From CAZSMC01 sp964607755 (GTDB lineage Bacteria; Zhuqueibacterota; Zhuqueibacteria; Residuimicrobiales; Krinioviventaceae): DNA of 55,905 nucleotides. The position numbers and the translations under genes are program-made. The notes below the pieces were generated by a model. The model worked only from the letters and a program-made list of their open reading frames with translations. It was not told the origin of the DNA and did no database searches. The stretch lies in NCBI GenBank assembly GCA_964607755.1, contig CAZSMC010000028.1:1-55905 (forward strand). Reading direction: 5' to 3'. Of the stretch, positions 33,665-43,257 are shown in pieces. The stretch's first letter is position 1. Each line of letters opens with the position of its first letter.

Positions 33665-36115
33665 TCAATCCTTATCAGTTAATGATATGTTTGATAAATA
33701 TTGTATTTGACCATCGTGTGGCTGCCATGTGCCAATCACAACCAGTTCTCGCGCATTTTTCACTGGCAAAGCGCTCAACTGTTCTGGTAAAGAAGCCTCA
33801 TCTGTCAATCGTGCCCAGACAGAGGCGGTGCCATCTTTTTCCTGTATTCGCGCTCCGACCCAGCCGTTGGTGTCTTGGTATTCAATATTTTTCATAGGAT
33901 CCTGGTCAGCCAGCACAATAGCCGCGATTCGCACATCCCGCTGGGGTGTTTGTGTCCCGGCTGTCAGGTGCCAATGGTTTTTGACGTTAACATCAAAAGT
34001 CGAATCAGTACCCGTATCGTACGGGGGATCAAACCGGTCCGTTTGCGAGAATTGCAAAGGTATACTCAGTGAGCTGGCCAACCGGAATGTAGCGGTTACA
34101 TTGTGCCGCTGAATTCCCACGGTCTGGTTATCCGCGTCAACGTGCATTTTTTCAAGCGAATGCAGCAGCCATTGAAATGTCGATGGTTCGTCGGTCTTCA
34201 GATCATCCAGAATCACAAACACATTCGGCCGGACGTACAGCACGTGACGCTTAAAGGTCGTCAGCGAGTCCTTGTATGCCGGCGCGGCGTCACCGCAGAG
34301 ATGAGTCAATTTGTCCTGGTGTTTAAATGTCGTAATTGAACCGGTGGCGCGGAAATCCCGTTTCTCCTGTCCACAACCGTTCACAAGAATGGTATTATTG
34401 GCTTTTGTGGAACGCGTCCACTCAGCATGGTGCGGCATGCCATAAACCGGGCCATAATACCCGGAGGGAATCGCCAGAGCGCGTCCACCGACAGACAGGT
34501 AAAAAGAGTTTTGATCGGCGTGGCTGTGACTGACCGAGCCAAAGGGACTGCTCTTGAACAGGAAAAAGACATCGTTTTCCGGATCAGCCAGGTCACTGTG
34601 TAATGCAGCCCAGCCAATGCCGCGAAACACAGCGGCATTTTTGTGCTCCTCCGGTGGTGTGCCTTTGACCTCTTTGCCAAGAATCATCGGCACCACCGGA
34701 TCAGTTAAGGTGTTGTCACTCAGCGGCACATGATCTGCCCACCACTGGCAGGCGGGATCATCAAAGCGCTGAGCATAGTGTGACATCAGCGGCCGCAAGA
34801 GTTTGGCGCGAGAAGATGTAGAGCGCGGACCGCGTTCGGCGCCGTCACCGAACGGCCAAAATTCATCGTTCGGACGGGCGCAATAGAGAAAATAATTTCG
34901 AATCTTTTCAAAGTACGGTTTTTTCCACAGATTCAGATTCAAAGCAGAAAGGCAACTTTCAATCCACACCGTGGCGCGAATGTTATAAGCAGCAGCATAG
35001 CCGATGCCTTCGGCCCAGCCGCCGTCTTTACCGCGCCAATGAGGGAACACCGTCCAGAACGCTGTCAGAGAATGATCGAGCCATTTTTTCACTTCCTCTT
35101 CTGGTGCTTCACCTGCTAAAACAAGCGCCTGTTCGCACAAATAGCCAATCAACCGACCGTCATGACTGGACCCCGGTCGCTGCAGAAAAGGCCGGTCAAT
35201 GCCCACCCGCTGCCAGGTATCCCGGGCACGTGCAATCACATGCTGTCGCACGCGCTTGCGTTCGTTTTCCGTTAATCCATTGTAAAGCCAGTCGTAAACC
35301 CGATGCAGGCATTTTGCAAAGCTCAGTCCCGGCTCGTCAAAACCGATGTGTTTCACCGACGTAATACCATCCGCGGGCCACTGGATCACCTCGAATAAAA
35401 TGCGTTTGGCAGCGGTCAGATATTTTTCATCGCCGGTCATCAGCCATGCCAGGGAAAGCGACTGCAAACCCTGATCGATATACGGACGTAAATGATGATA
35501 ATATTTTCGGTACTCAAGACGCCGGGGCGTATACTCCTCGATGTCTTTATACCAGGGCGGCTCGGGTACGCCTATATTTAAACTTTTATCAGCCATTTTT
35601 TTAACATTGTGCCAGGCTTGAGCTCGTGTTGTGTGCAAGGTCGAGCGGATGTGTCCGAGCTTGTTTTTATCAAAAACAAGACGGGGATGATGACTCTCTA
35701 TTTTTATAAAAAGCGAATCAATGTCGGGAAAAGGAAACTCGGAACTGCTTTCGGGGAGTGTGAAATCGAAAGGCGATCGAACACCAAGGGAGGAACCGCT
35801 CGAATCATAAGCTTCCACCGTCCATTCATAGTCACCCGCAGCCAATGTTGATTGCGGCGCGTAAACATTTTCTTCAATATTAATCTTCAAAACAGGTTGG
35901 TTATTTCTCTTATTTCGGACTGTCAATGTGTACGATGCCGCGTCCTCCACAGGTAGCCACACAAACGCCGGCGGATTCGCTTCGACGGTGACACCATTTT
36001 CAGGCCGGGGGAATACATCGTAATCATCCTGCCGTTCGACAGGAAAATCTGCCAAAAGACAGCATCTGAAAATCAATAAAAAACAGAACTGGAATTGACA
36101 TATTTTATGTCGCAT
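33665..36115 (-). CDS. Heparinase II/III-family polysaccharide lyase with DUF4962-like N-terminus
   Basis: An 816-residue exported lyase. The N-terminus carries a signal (LLIFRCCLLADF) and a fibronectin-like DUF4962 domain (about 25-130). An alpha/alpha toroid follows (about 140-480) with GIGYAAAYNIRATVWIE, where the catalytic Tyr is expected, then the heparinase II/III beta-sandwich with SHSHADQNSFYLSVGGR and HHAEWTRSTKANNT (about 525-580). Families with this architecture (for example PL15, PL17 and PL39) cut alginate, often exolytically, releasing monomers. The exact PL family cannot be fixed by eye. It follows dctM with a single base between stop and start, so transport and cleavage are directly coupled in expression. 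Confidence 0.86.
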   Translation of the reverse strand: MRHKICQFQFCFLLIFRCCLLADFPVERQDDYDVFPRPENGVTVEANPPAFVWLPVEDAASYTLTVRNKRNNQPVLKINIEENVYAPQSTLAAGDYEWTVEAYDSSGSSLGVRSPFDFTLPESSSEFPFPDIDSLFIKIESHHPRLVFDKNKLGHIRSTLHTTRAQAWHNVKKMADKSLNIGVPEPPWYKDIEEYTPRRLEYRKYYHHLRPYIDQGLQSLSLAWLMTGDEKYLTAAKRILFEVIQWPADGITSVKHIGFDEPGLSFAKCLHRVYDWLYNGLTENERKRVRQHVIARARDTWQRVGIDRPFLQRPGSSHDGRLIGYLCEQALVLAGEAPEEEVKKWLDHSLTAFWTVFPHWRGKDGGWAEGIGYAAAYNIRATVWIESCLSALNLNLWKKPYFEKIRNYFLYCARPNDEFWPFGDGAERGPRSTSSRAKLLRPLMSHYAQRFDDPACQWWADHVPLSDNTLTDPVVPMILGKEVKGTPPEEHKNAAVFRGIGWAALHSDLADPENDVFFLFKSSPFGSVSHSHADQNSFYLSVGGRALAIPSGYYGPVYGMPHHAEWTRSTKANNTILVNGCGQEKRDFRATGSITTFKHQDKLTHLCGDAAPAYKDSLTTFKRHVLYVRPNVFVILDDLKTDEPSTFQWLLHSLEKMHVDADNQTVGIQRHNVTATFRLASSLSIPLQFSQTDRFDPPYDTGTDSTFDVNVKNHWHLTAGTQTPQRDVRIAAIVLADQDPMKNIEYQDTNGWVGARIQEKDGTASVWARLTDEASLPEQLSALPVKNARELVVIGTWQPHDGQIQYLSNISLTDKD

Positions 36116-36116
36116 T

Positions 36117-37390
36117 TTAGAATCCCAAAACTGATGGCAGCCACATTGACAATGCCGGAATAAATGTGACCAGCATTAACGAAATAATCATAGCCACAAA
36201 GAACGGCAATAACCATTTAATGATATATGTGATTTTTGTATCAGCAACGGCACAGCCAACGAACAAAACCGCACCTACAGGCGGCGTGACAATGCCGATA
36301 CAGAGATTTAAAATTAAGAAAATTCCAAAATGGAGCGGATCGATGCCAAGCTGCATGACAACCGGCAAAAAAATCGGTGTAAAAATGAGTACAGCCGGCG
36401 TGGCATCCATAAACGTGCCGACAGCCAATAGAATGACATTAATAATTAGCAAGATTATGATTTTGTTGTTTGTCAAGCCAATCAAAGTGGCGCTCACGGT
36501 TTGCGGAATATTTTCATAGGACAGTACCCAGGAGAGCGCCATGGACGCGCCGATGAGAAACATGACGACCGCATTGGTGACAATGGTGTTTTTTAAAATG
36601 TTCGGGATGTCCTTTAAACCGATTTCCCGGTAGATAACGACGGACAGTAGAAATGAATAAAGCACGGCAATCGCGGCGGCTTCTGTGGCTGTAAAAATGC
36701 CGCCAATAATGCCGCCGATGACGATGACAATCAGCAAGAGACTCAGCAACGAATCGAAAAATCTTTTTACCAGGTCAATGAATTTGACCCGAGTGGAGCC
36801 TCGATATTTTTTTACCAGGGAAATGATAAATGCTACAACCATGAGACTCAGTCCGGTAAGTATGCCCGGGATATATCCGGCGATAAATAACGCTGCCACG
36901 GACACGGATCCGCTTGCCAGTGAATAGACGATGAGAATATTGCTGGGCGGGATGAGCAAACCGGTTGTCGCTGAGGTGGCATTGACCGAGGCGCTGAAAT
37001 TTTTATTAAAACCTTCTTTGTTCATTTCGGGAATCATAAACGTGCCTATGGCAGAGGTGGCTGCCACGGCTGAACCAGAGATAGCACCAAACAGCATGCA
37101 GGCAAAAATGTTGACATAAGCCAGACCGCCGGGCAGTGTGCCTAAAATGGCTTTTGCCAGATCGATGAGTCGCCGGGCAATGCCGCCCTGTCCCATTAAT
37201 TGGCCGGAGAGGATGAAAAACGGGATCGCTAAAAGCGCGAACCGGTCCAGTCCGGTGGCAATTTTTTGCGCCACTTGTGTGACCGCCGGTTCGACGGGCA
37301 TGCTAAACAGCAAGGTAGACATTGTTGCCAACCCGATGGATATGGAAATAGGGACATTGGCTAACAACAGAAAGACAAAAAGTATGACCA
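36117..37390 (-). CDS. dctM: TRAP transporter large permease DctM (5' end lost in gap)
   Basis: The C-terminal 424 or so residues of the large membrane subunit of a tripartite ATP-independent periplasmic transporter. It has about 11 hydrophobic segments, with the family's PFFILSGQLMGQGGIARRL, FGAISGSAVAATSAIG, TGLLIPPSNILIVYSLASG and GIVTPPVGAVLFVG patterns. The N-terminus lies in the N gap beginning at 37391 and no start codon can be given. It works with the DctP and DctQ homologues encoded just upstream to import an organic acid with Na+; here unsaturated uronates or ketodeoxyuronate are likely cargo, as for KdgM/TRAP systems elsewhere. Confidence 0.92.
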
Positions 37391-37490
37391 NNNNNNNNNN
37401 NNNNNNNNNNNNNNNNNNNNNNNNNNNNNNNNNNNNNNNNNNNNNNNNNNNNNNNNNNNNNNNNNNNNNNNNNNNNNNNNNNNNNNNNNN
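37391..37490. other. Assembly gap (100 N)
   Basis: One hundred N bases between dctQ and dctM. The true length is unknown, because the missing part must hold the end of dctQ and the start of dctM. Confidence 0.95.
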
Positions 37491-37729
37491 GCTTTCAGCA
37501 TTAATATATCGATGCCGAGATGAGCCTTTTGGCGATAGGCATAAGCGCCTCCTAACAGGCCAATCCATATCATAAAAAACGAGGCAAGTTCCTCTGTAAA
37601 CGCACTCGGCTTGGGCGTCACGTATCGGGTAAACACCTGCCAGGACACATCCACCACCATGGCTATCATCAGAATCATTAAAAAACTGATAAGGATTTTG
37701 TCAGTCCATTTTACAATTTTATCCAGCAT
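37491..37729 (-). CDS. dctQ: TRAP transporter small permease DctQ (3' end lost in gap)
   Basis: The first 80 or so residues of the four-helix small subunit. MLDKIVKWTDKILISFLMIL forms the first membrane segment; QVFTRYVTPKPSAFTEELA and the WIGLLGGAYAYRQKAHLGID pattern that follows are classic for the family. The coding sequence runs into the N gap at 37490. It lies between dctP (90-bp gap) and dctM. Confidence 0.88.
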
Positions 37730-37819
37730 AAATACTCAAATACTCACAATTTTGTGGATGTCTACTGATTATTAGAATGCAGTATGACCTCATCTATAGA
37801 GGACAAGCTCTCACAGACG

Positions 37820-38833
37820 TTACAATGGGTCGCTTTCTGATTGCGCCATGGCTTTTATTTGCATGGCCATAGCGTACAGTTCAGGATGTGTTTGTTTGAT
37901 CTCATCGTACATTGGTTCTACAGCTCTGGCAAATTCATCCTTGTCAGGCCAAACGACCTCAACACCATGTTCTTTGAACGTTTGAAAAGCCGTTTGGCGC
38001 GCCTGTTGCCACAACGCTTTCTGTTTTTCAACAGATGCCTGGACGGCACGGGCTAACCATTCTTTTTCATTTTTATTCAACCGATTAAAAGTGTGCGTGC
38101 TGATCAACAGGACATCGGACGGAGCGGAATGGCCGTCCATGCAAATGTATTGACTGACTTCAAAGTGCCGCGACTGATGAATGGTTGGCACGTTATTTTC
38201 CGCGCCATCGACAACGCCGGCAGCGATGGCAGTGAACAATTCATCAAACGCAATAGGGGCGGATTTGGCGCCCAGGGCTTCGATTGTTCGAATAGACAGG
38301 TTGCTGCGCATAACACGTATCTTTAATCCTTGCAAATCCTCGGGTTTTTCGACACGCTTTTCTGCAAGATAAAAATTGCGTTCACCGGATTCGTAAAAGC
38401 ACAAACCACGCAGCCATTTCTCCTTGCCGTCGAGGAGCATTTGTTGACCAATGTCGCTGGTGAAGACCTGCCAGCGGTGTTCTTTGTCCCGGAAAAGATA
38501 GGGGAGACTGAGCACGGCAAAAGACGGCACAAAATTTTCCAGCACAGCAGAGGAGACTTTGGTCATGTCCAGCGAACCGATTTGCAGCGATTCCAGGCAC
38601 TCACGTTCGTTGCCCAAAACGCCGCCGGAATAGATATCCACTCGCATCTGTCCTTCGGAAATCTCAGTTATCGTTTTTTGAAGATGCACCATACCGCGAT
38701 GCACCGGATGCGTGGTGGGCAGGACGTGCGCCAGCTTGAGCACAGTTATCGTCTTACTGCTGCTGCTACCAAGGAACCCAACGCTCAATACGAAAAGCGC
38801 AAGGATAATGAATTGTCTGTTCCTGGCTATCAT
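37820..38833 (-). CDS. dctP: TRAP transporter substrate-binding protein DctP
   Basis: A 337-residue periplasmic solute-binding protein. Signal peptide 1-25, then LKLAHVLPTTHPVHRG and the lobe boundary SGGVLGNERECLESLQIG. GLKIRVMRSNLSIRTIEALGA holds the conserved Arg that binds the ligand carboxylate (about residue 174), and VVDGAENNVPTI follows. In this locus the ligand is likely a uronic acid or its unsaturated or keto product. The ATG begins one base after the SDR stop codon, so reductase and transporter are made together. Confidence 0.93.
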   Translation of the reverse strand: MIARNRQFIILALFVLSVGFLGSSSSKTITVLKLAHVLPTTHPVHRGMVHLQKTITEISEGQMRVDIYSGGVLGNERECLESLQIGSLDMTKVSSAVLENFVPSFAVLSLPYLFRDKEHRWQVFTSDIGQQMLLDGKEKWLRGLCFYESGERNFYLAEKRVEKPEDLQGLKIRVMRSNLSIRTIEALGAKSAPIAFDELFTAIAAGVVDGAENNVPTIHQSRHFEVSQYICMDGHSAPSDVLLISTHTFNRLNKNEKEWLARAVQASVEKQKALWQQARQTAFQTFKEHGVEVVWPDKDEFARAVEPMYDEIKQTHPELYAMAMQIKAMAQSESDPL

Positions 38834-38834
38834 A

Positions 38835-39596
38835 TTAGTCCATTAACATACCGCCGTTAATTTCGATAGTCTCACCGAGAATGTAATCCGCAAAAGGCGA
38901 TGCCAGAAAAAGCGCGCAATACGCCACTTCTTCCGGTTTTCCTTCGCGGGAAAGGGGAATGATATTCTTGAAATTTTCACGAACTTTATCACTTGTAAAC
39001 GTATCGTGATAACGGGTCGAAATCACGCCCGGAGAAATCGCATTGACCTGAATGCCGGTTCCCACCAGTTCTTTGGCCAGACTTTTTGTGAGCGTAAGCA
39101 CACCTGCTTTTGCCGCGCTATAGTGACCGGCGCCACGACCGCCACCGTTTCGCGCTGCAATGGAAGTTACATTGATAATCCGTCCATAGCCTTTTTCTTT
39201 CATGACAGGAATGACCGCTTGAGAACATAAAAAGCAGCTAGTAAGGTTCACGTCTATAACTTTGTGCCACAGGTCTTCCGGTGTTTCTTCCAGAATTTTA
39301 CGTTCAACCAGAGTGCCGGCGTTGTTGATCAGAATATCGACAGTGCCGTAAGTCTTGACGGCTTCTTTGACCAATCGTTCAACGTCTTTCTTTTTGGTAA
39401 CATCTGCCTGTAGAGCAACGCCGCTGCCACCAACAGATTCTATTTCTTTAACTACCTTTTCCGCGCCAGATTTGGTGGAATTATAATTAACGATAACTTT
39501 GGCACCGCTCCTGGCAAATTCCCGAGCCATTGCTGCGCCAATACCACTGCTCGCACCAGTCACAATGACGACTTTATCGTCAAACCGAATATCCAT
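38835..39596 (-). CDS. Short-chain dehydrogenase/reductase, candidate uronate-pathway (KduD or DEH reductase) enzyme
   Basis: A 253-residue classical SDR: VTGASSGIG cofactor loop (about 13-21), LINNAGTL (about 90), the catalytic Ser/Tyr/Lys set with YSAAKAG (Tyr about 158, Lys about 162), and a C-terminus ILGETIEINGGMLMD. In alginate catabolism the 4-deoxy-5-ketouronate (DEH) is reduced by an SDR to 2-keto-3-deoxygluconate, and in pectin catabolism KduD is an SDR; gene context makes either likely, but FabG-like activity cannot be excluded. Ribosome site AAAGGGT. The upstream 128 bp contains a near-match to a GntR/FadR operator (39642-39652), suggesting this gene starts the reductase-transporter-lyase transcript. 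Confidence 0.85.
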   Translation of the reverse strand: MDIRFDDKVVIVTGASSGIGAAMAREFARSGAKVIVNYNSTKSGAEKVVKEIESVGGSGVALQADVTKKKDVERLVKEAVKTYGTVDILINNAGTLVERKILEETPEDLWHKVIDVNLTSCFLCSQAVIPVMKEKGYGRIINVTSIAARNGGGRGAGHYSAAKAGVLTLTKSLAKELVGTGIQVNAISPGVISTRYHDTFTSDKVRENFKNIIPLSREGKPEEVAYCALFLASPFADYILGETIEINGGMLMD

Positions 39597-39641
39597 TTTT
39601 AACCCTTTCGAAATATTTTCTTAATTTTTAGACATGTGTAT

Positions 39642-39652
39642 TTGTTAAACAT
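39642..39652. promoter_or_regulatory. Near-match to a FadR/GntR-type operator before the SDR-TRAP-lyase unit
   Basis: TTGTTAAACAT fits TNGTNNNACNA at all but the last fixed base. It lies 46 bp upstream of the SDR start codon and resembles the exact match at 43154-43164 before the locus regulator gene, so one protein could bind both. Confidence 0.4.
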
Positions 39653-39724
39653 GCACTGCCAGTTTTACTGGTAACTTTACAATCATGGTCGACATGAACC
39701 ATTGATTATCTCATTAAAAAAACA

Positions 39725-42376
39725 TCAGTCAGCTTTGTTAAATGTGAATGTGAACACTTTTTTCCCTTTAAAATCGCCTTTTATAAAAATTATGATGTCA
39801 TTGTCTTTGCTTCTGCCAGTACTGAATTGGTTGCCTGATAGTGTTTTTTCTCCGATGCGAACGCGATCCAGCTCTGCACCGGGATTTTTTATCCGAAACA
39901 CCGGATTGGTAACACCTTTCCTGGGGGTTAAAGTTATTTGACATTGGTCGACAAAATCGGCAGCGTGCAACACATAGGCGCGCTCTGCTGGCTCAAATCC
40001 GCTGTACCGGATATCTGCTGATGTGTTGATATGAGCCGGATAAAGCCAGGAACGGGCGTGCTTTTGTGCCTTGTCACTGCCTTTTTTCATCACGCCGATC
40101 AGGAACGTCCAGGTTTGCGGCTGGTTATCAGCATCCACCTCTGCCTGAATGTTACCGATATTGCCGTGATTGGGCACGTCGAGGCCGACCGTGTTATAGC
40201 CGTCAATTTGGTAGCGTGAGGCTGGCCAGTGGCCGCGCTGGTCGGCGCTGGCCATTTCTTTGCTCAACGCCGAAACATGGTCCCGGCTAACCCCAGGCAA
40301 GAGTTCATCCCGGAATGAAAAAACGGCAAAAGGATTCATGCGGTCGCGAAAATGCACTTTAATGATAAAATCATCGTCACTGGCAAGATGATTTTTATAA
40401 AGCTGTTTGTTATCTGTAAACTCTTTATTGGAATAGGATTCACCTTTCAGATTCGTCAGTGTTGCAAAGGCATCATCGTACATTTGTTCGGTGTGAACCA
40501 TGGGGGGCTTGATCAACAGCACTTCAAACATTTCGTGCCGTGTATTGCTATTGGGCCATAAATTCACCTCTCGCGCACCAACGCCGTCCGGGTACAAGGT
40601 GTAATATTCATCCACCCATTCATTGCGATAAATGTTGTAATGTGGATCTGACAGGGCGTAGCGCCAATGCACCACGACCCGGGCCGGTGAATTCTCCAGC
40701 AACTCGACACTCGAGTACCGGCACTCGCGATCTTGCATCGGCTCATTGCAGCCCTGATTGCCGCCGCCCCAGCACTCGACAAATTCATTGGTCATGGCAG
40801 CCTGTTCGATGTCCCAGATAGGGATATAGGAGGCGTCACGCCAGAAAACAAACTCTGCTGCAAAAGGATAACGTACCCGAATGGCGTGACTGGTGATGCC
40901 GGCGTAGCTATAGTCGCCTTCTATCGCTGAGAACTGATCCGGAAGTTCGTTAGCGAACTTTGTCAACGGCTGAGTAAAATTGGTTATGATATTTTGCCCG
41001 GGAACGGTTAACTGGCATTCAATATGATAATTACCTCCGGGCAGGTTTCGCAGTTTTTGCGTATTAAAAACAGGTGAAAACGACTCGGAACCGCGGAGAT
41101 TGTGTAATTTGACTTCTTCAATCAACTCGTCTTTTTCGGGATTTTTGAACCGTAGCTTCAAATTCGCATTTGAACGGGTTTGATCATCGGTTCTTAATTT
41201 AAAAGTGACCGGTTCGCTGTTTTTCGGATTGCGGGTGTAGAGAGAATAGAGATTGAATTCAATGAACGGCGGGGCAATTTCAACGTAGGAGGTTTTATAA
41301 ATTTGCTCTCTGGTTTGCGGATCAAAGAGCTGGATGATGATTTTGTTCTCCTGATTTTCAGGAATAAAATAGGACGTTTGTACGGAACCGGATGTCAAAT
41401 TAACAGTTTCTTCTGAAATCCACGGACTCATTGTTTCCGGTTCAACTGTAAGTTTGAGAACCGCGTTATCAATTTTCGAATCCATTTTGATAAGCAATGG
41501 ATTGTGCCCGTAAAGTGACGGATGCCCCACCGGGCCAAAAGCGTAGAGCGCGCTGGGAAATGCCAGTTCGTTCACCGTAACCGGAACGCTGCCAAAAACC
41601 ATATCGCCAAACTCGATCGGGGCATGAAAATTCGAGATCGTTTCTCGAATATAATCTTTTACCGGTGCCCAGGCGCTGTATTCAGCAGGTCCGGCAGGTT
41701 CGCGCTTAAAAAATTCATCCCCCTTGACAACGTCTGGCTGGCGAACACGCGCCAGATTCAATCCCCAGGTTGTACCGTTTGCGATAGCATCAAAGCCCAA
41801 TGTTTTCAGATTAATCTGAATTTCCGCATTCCAGTAATTCTCGCGGATCTGGGTTTTAGCCCGCCAAAAGGTGTTAAAACCCGGGTCCATATCGCATGTT
41901 TTCGAGCCGTGCAAACGGTTAAAACCGGTTTGATCGAATTGAACGCCGTCAGGATTCACTGCCAGTTCAATGTAACTTCGGTGGTTGTGGTTGATGTCAA
42001 GAAAAACCTCGACCCGGTCATCGAACAGGATATCCTGGTCATCTGTCATGGTGCAGGTTGTTTTTATGCCGGCTGTATCTGGCTCGTTACAATGGAAAGC
42101 AATGTACAGATTTTCGTTTGTGTAGGCAAGGTGAGCGATAGTTTGATGTGTTGCCAATTCGCCATAATTCCCGGCTGTTTTGACAAAGCCGGTGATTTGT
42201 GTTGCTTTATCCCATACCCGATCGCTTAAATCGCCGTCCAGTTTTGGCGATGTTTCAATCCTGGGAACTGTGGTAAAATGAATGTCACGATGGACAAGAT
42301 TGTTCTGCGCAAACAATGTGTGGCCTGACAATACTATGACCAGCAACGCTACAAATATTTTCATATTGATTTTCAT
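39725..42376 (-). CDS. Large secreted protein with CBM9/DOMON-like N-terminal domain, unknown C-terminal part
   Basis: An 883-residue exported protein. Signal peptide 1-23 (ending TLFAQ). The segment from PRIETSPKLDGDLSDRVWD to about residue 240 reads as a CBM9-like carbohydrate-binding beta-sandwich (LYIAFHCNEPD; DRVEVFLDINHNHRSYIELAV). The middle and C-terminal parts, beta-rich and with a Cys/Trp-rich stretch (CWGGGNQGCNEPMQDREC, about 530-550), match no family I can name; a lyase-type beta-sandwich or another catalytic domain is possible. There is no sorting domain at the end (FTFTFNKAD). The ATG overlaps the regulator's stop (ATGA), so both are coupled. A polysaccharide-processing role is inferred from the CBM and the context. 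Confidence 0.65.
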   Translation of the reverse strand: MKINMKIFVALLVIVLSGHTLFAQNNLVHRDIHFTTVPRIETSPKLDGDLSDRVWDKATQITGFVKTAGNYGELATHQTIAHLAYTNENLYIAFHCNEPDTAGIKTTCTMTDDQDILFDDRVEVFLDINHNHRSYIELAVNPDGVQFDQTGFNRLHGSKTCDMDPGFNTFWRAKTQIRENYWNAEIQINLKTLGFDAIANGTTWGLNLARVRQPDVVKGDEFFKREPAGPAEYSAWAPVKDYIRETISNFHAPIEFGDMVFGSVPVTVNELAFPSALYAFGPVGHPSLYGHNPLLIKMDSKIDNAVLKLTVEPETMSPWISEETVNLTSGSVQTSYFIPENQENKIIIQLFDPQTREQIYKTSYVEIAPPFIEFNLYSLYTRNPKNSEPVTFKLRTDDQTRSNANLKLRFKNPEKDELIEEVKLHNLRGSESFSPVFNTQKLRNLPGGNYHIECQLTVPGQNIITNFTQPLTKFANELPDQFSAIEGDYSYAGITSHAIRVRYPFAAEFVFWRDASYIPIWDIEQAAMTNEFVECWGGGNQGCNEPMQDRECRYSSVELLENSPARVVVHWRYALSDPHYNIYRNEWVDEYYTLYPDGVGAREVNLWPNSNTRHEMFEVLLIKPPMVHTEQMYDDAFATLTNLKGESYSNKEFTDNKQLYKNHLASDDDFIIKVHFRDRMNPFAVFSFRDELLPGVSRDHVSALSKEMASADQRGHWPASRYQIDGYNTVGLDVPNHGNIGNIQAEVDADNQPQTWTFLIGVMKKGSDKAQKHARSWLYPAHINTSADIRYSGFEPAERAYVLHAADFVDQCQITLTPRKGVTNPVFRIKNPGAELDRVRIGEKTLSGNQFSTGRSKDNDIIIFIKGDFKGKKVFTFTFNKAD

Positions 42377-43116
42377 TCGATAAAGCCCTCAAAGTTTATG
42401 CTCTTATAATATTGAATAGTATGCACTTCAGCCGTTGTCATATGTTCTTTCATGACCTCATAAGCCCGTTCAGAATCCTGGTTTTGAAAACATTCTACCA
42501 GAGTACGATGAAAGTTGATCGCCATTTCGGGAGCATGGGATTGTTTATAAGTCAAGGAGATAAATTTATCCAAAAGTTGAAAGATAGGTTCCATAATGAC
42601 AGGAATGAGGGGATTGTTGGTAGCGCTGGCAATTCGGCGGTGAAAGTTAATATCGTATTCGATATTTTTAGCCGGATCGTCAATATGTTCTTCCATTTTC
42701 TTGAATTGATTCTGGAGATAGGTGATGTCGTCTTCCGAGTGATGTTCAACAGCAATGCGGGTAATCGGCGGTTCCATAAAAAGTCTTACCCGGATGATGT
42801 GCAACAAAGAACCTTCTCCGCATTTCATTTCCAAAAGATCATAGAACGGATCAACGACATAAGACATGTCAATTTCAGAGACGTAAACCCCGCTGCCTTT
42901 ACGAATATCAACCAATCCGCGACCGGAAAGTAAACGCAGCGCCTCGCGAATAGCTGTGCGGCTCACACCAAATTTTTCTGCCAGTTCAATTTCCCCGGGC
43001 AACTTTTCACCTGGCAAAAAAACTTTTTGACGCAGCGCTTTACGAATTTGCTCGCCAACTTTGTAACTCAGAGGTTTCTCACGTTCAATTCGTACAAACG
43101 GGTCTTCTACAGACAT
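42373..43116 (-). CDS. FadR-family (GntR superfamily) transcriptional regulator with FCD domain
   Basis: A 247-residue DNA-binding regulator. The N-terminal winged helix (about 15-80) has LPGEIELAEKFGVSRTAIRE and ALRLLSGRGLVDIRKGSGVYV. The C-terminal FCD ligand-binding domain (about 95-235) retains a metal-site Asp/His set in DINFHRRIASATNNP, FHRTLVECF and VMKEHM. FCD regulators in uronate pathways (UxuR, ExuR, KdgR-like) sense pathway intermediates and usually repress. An exact TNGTNNNACNA operator lies 38 bp upstream at 43154-43164, beside a TATAAT on the gene's own strand, which suggests autorepression. It is translationally coupled to the CBM9-like gene. Confidence 0.92.
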   Translation of the reverse strand: MSVEDPFVRIEREKPLSYKVGEQIRKALRQKVFLPGEKLPGEIELAEKFGVSRTAIREALRLLSGRGLVDIRKGSGVYVSEIDMSYVVDPFYDLLEMKCGEGSLLHIIRVRLFMEPPITRIAVEHHSEDDITYLQNQFKKMEEHIDDPAKNIEYDINFHRRIASATNNPLIPVIMEPIFQLLDKFISLTYKQSHAPEMAINFHRTLVECFQNQDSERAYEVMKEHMTTAEVHTIQYYKSINFEGFIE

Positions 43117-43153
43117 TTTTTTTACCCCGCTAATTATGGAATATTATTGAATG

Positions 43154-43164
43154 TTGTCATACAA
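43154..43164. promoter_or_regulatory. FadR/GntR-type operator at the regulator's own promoter
   Basis: TTGTCATACAA matches the FadR-subfamily operator form TNGTNNNACNA exactly. On the minus strand it lies immediately after TATAAT (43169-43164), with a TTGTCA (43195-43190) 20 bases further up, so a bound regulator would block transcription start. A second palindrome, TTGACAATGTCAA (43189-43201), covers the -35 region. Confidence 0.6.
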
Positions 43165-43257
43165 TTATACATAAAGTTAATCCTTTTTTTGACAATGTCA
43201 AGGAAAATGTGAAAAAATTTGTAAAAGCTCAGTCTTTTGTGGAGGTTTTAATATTTG

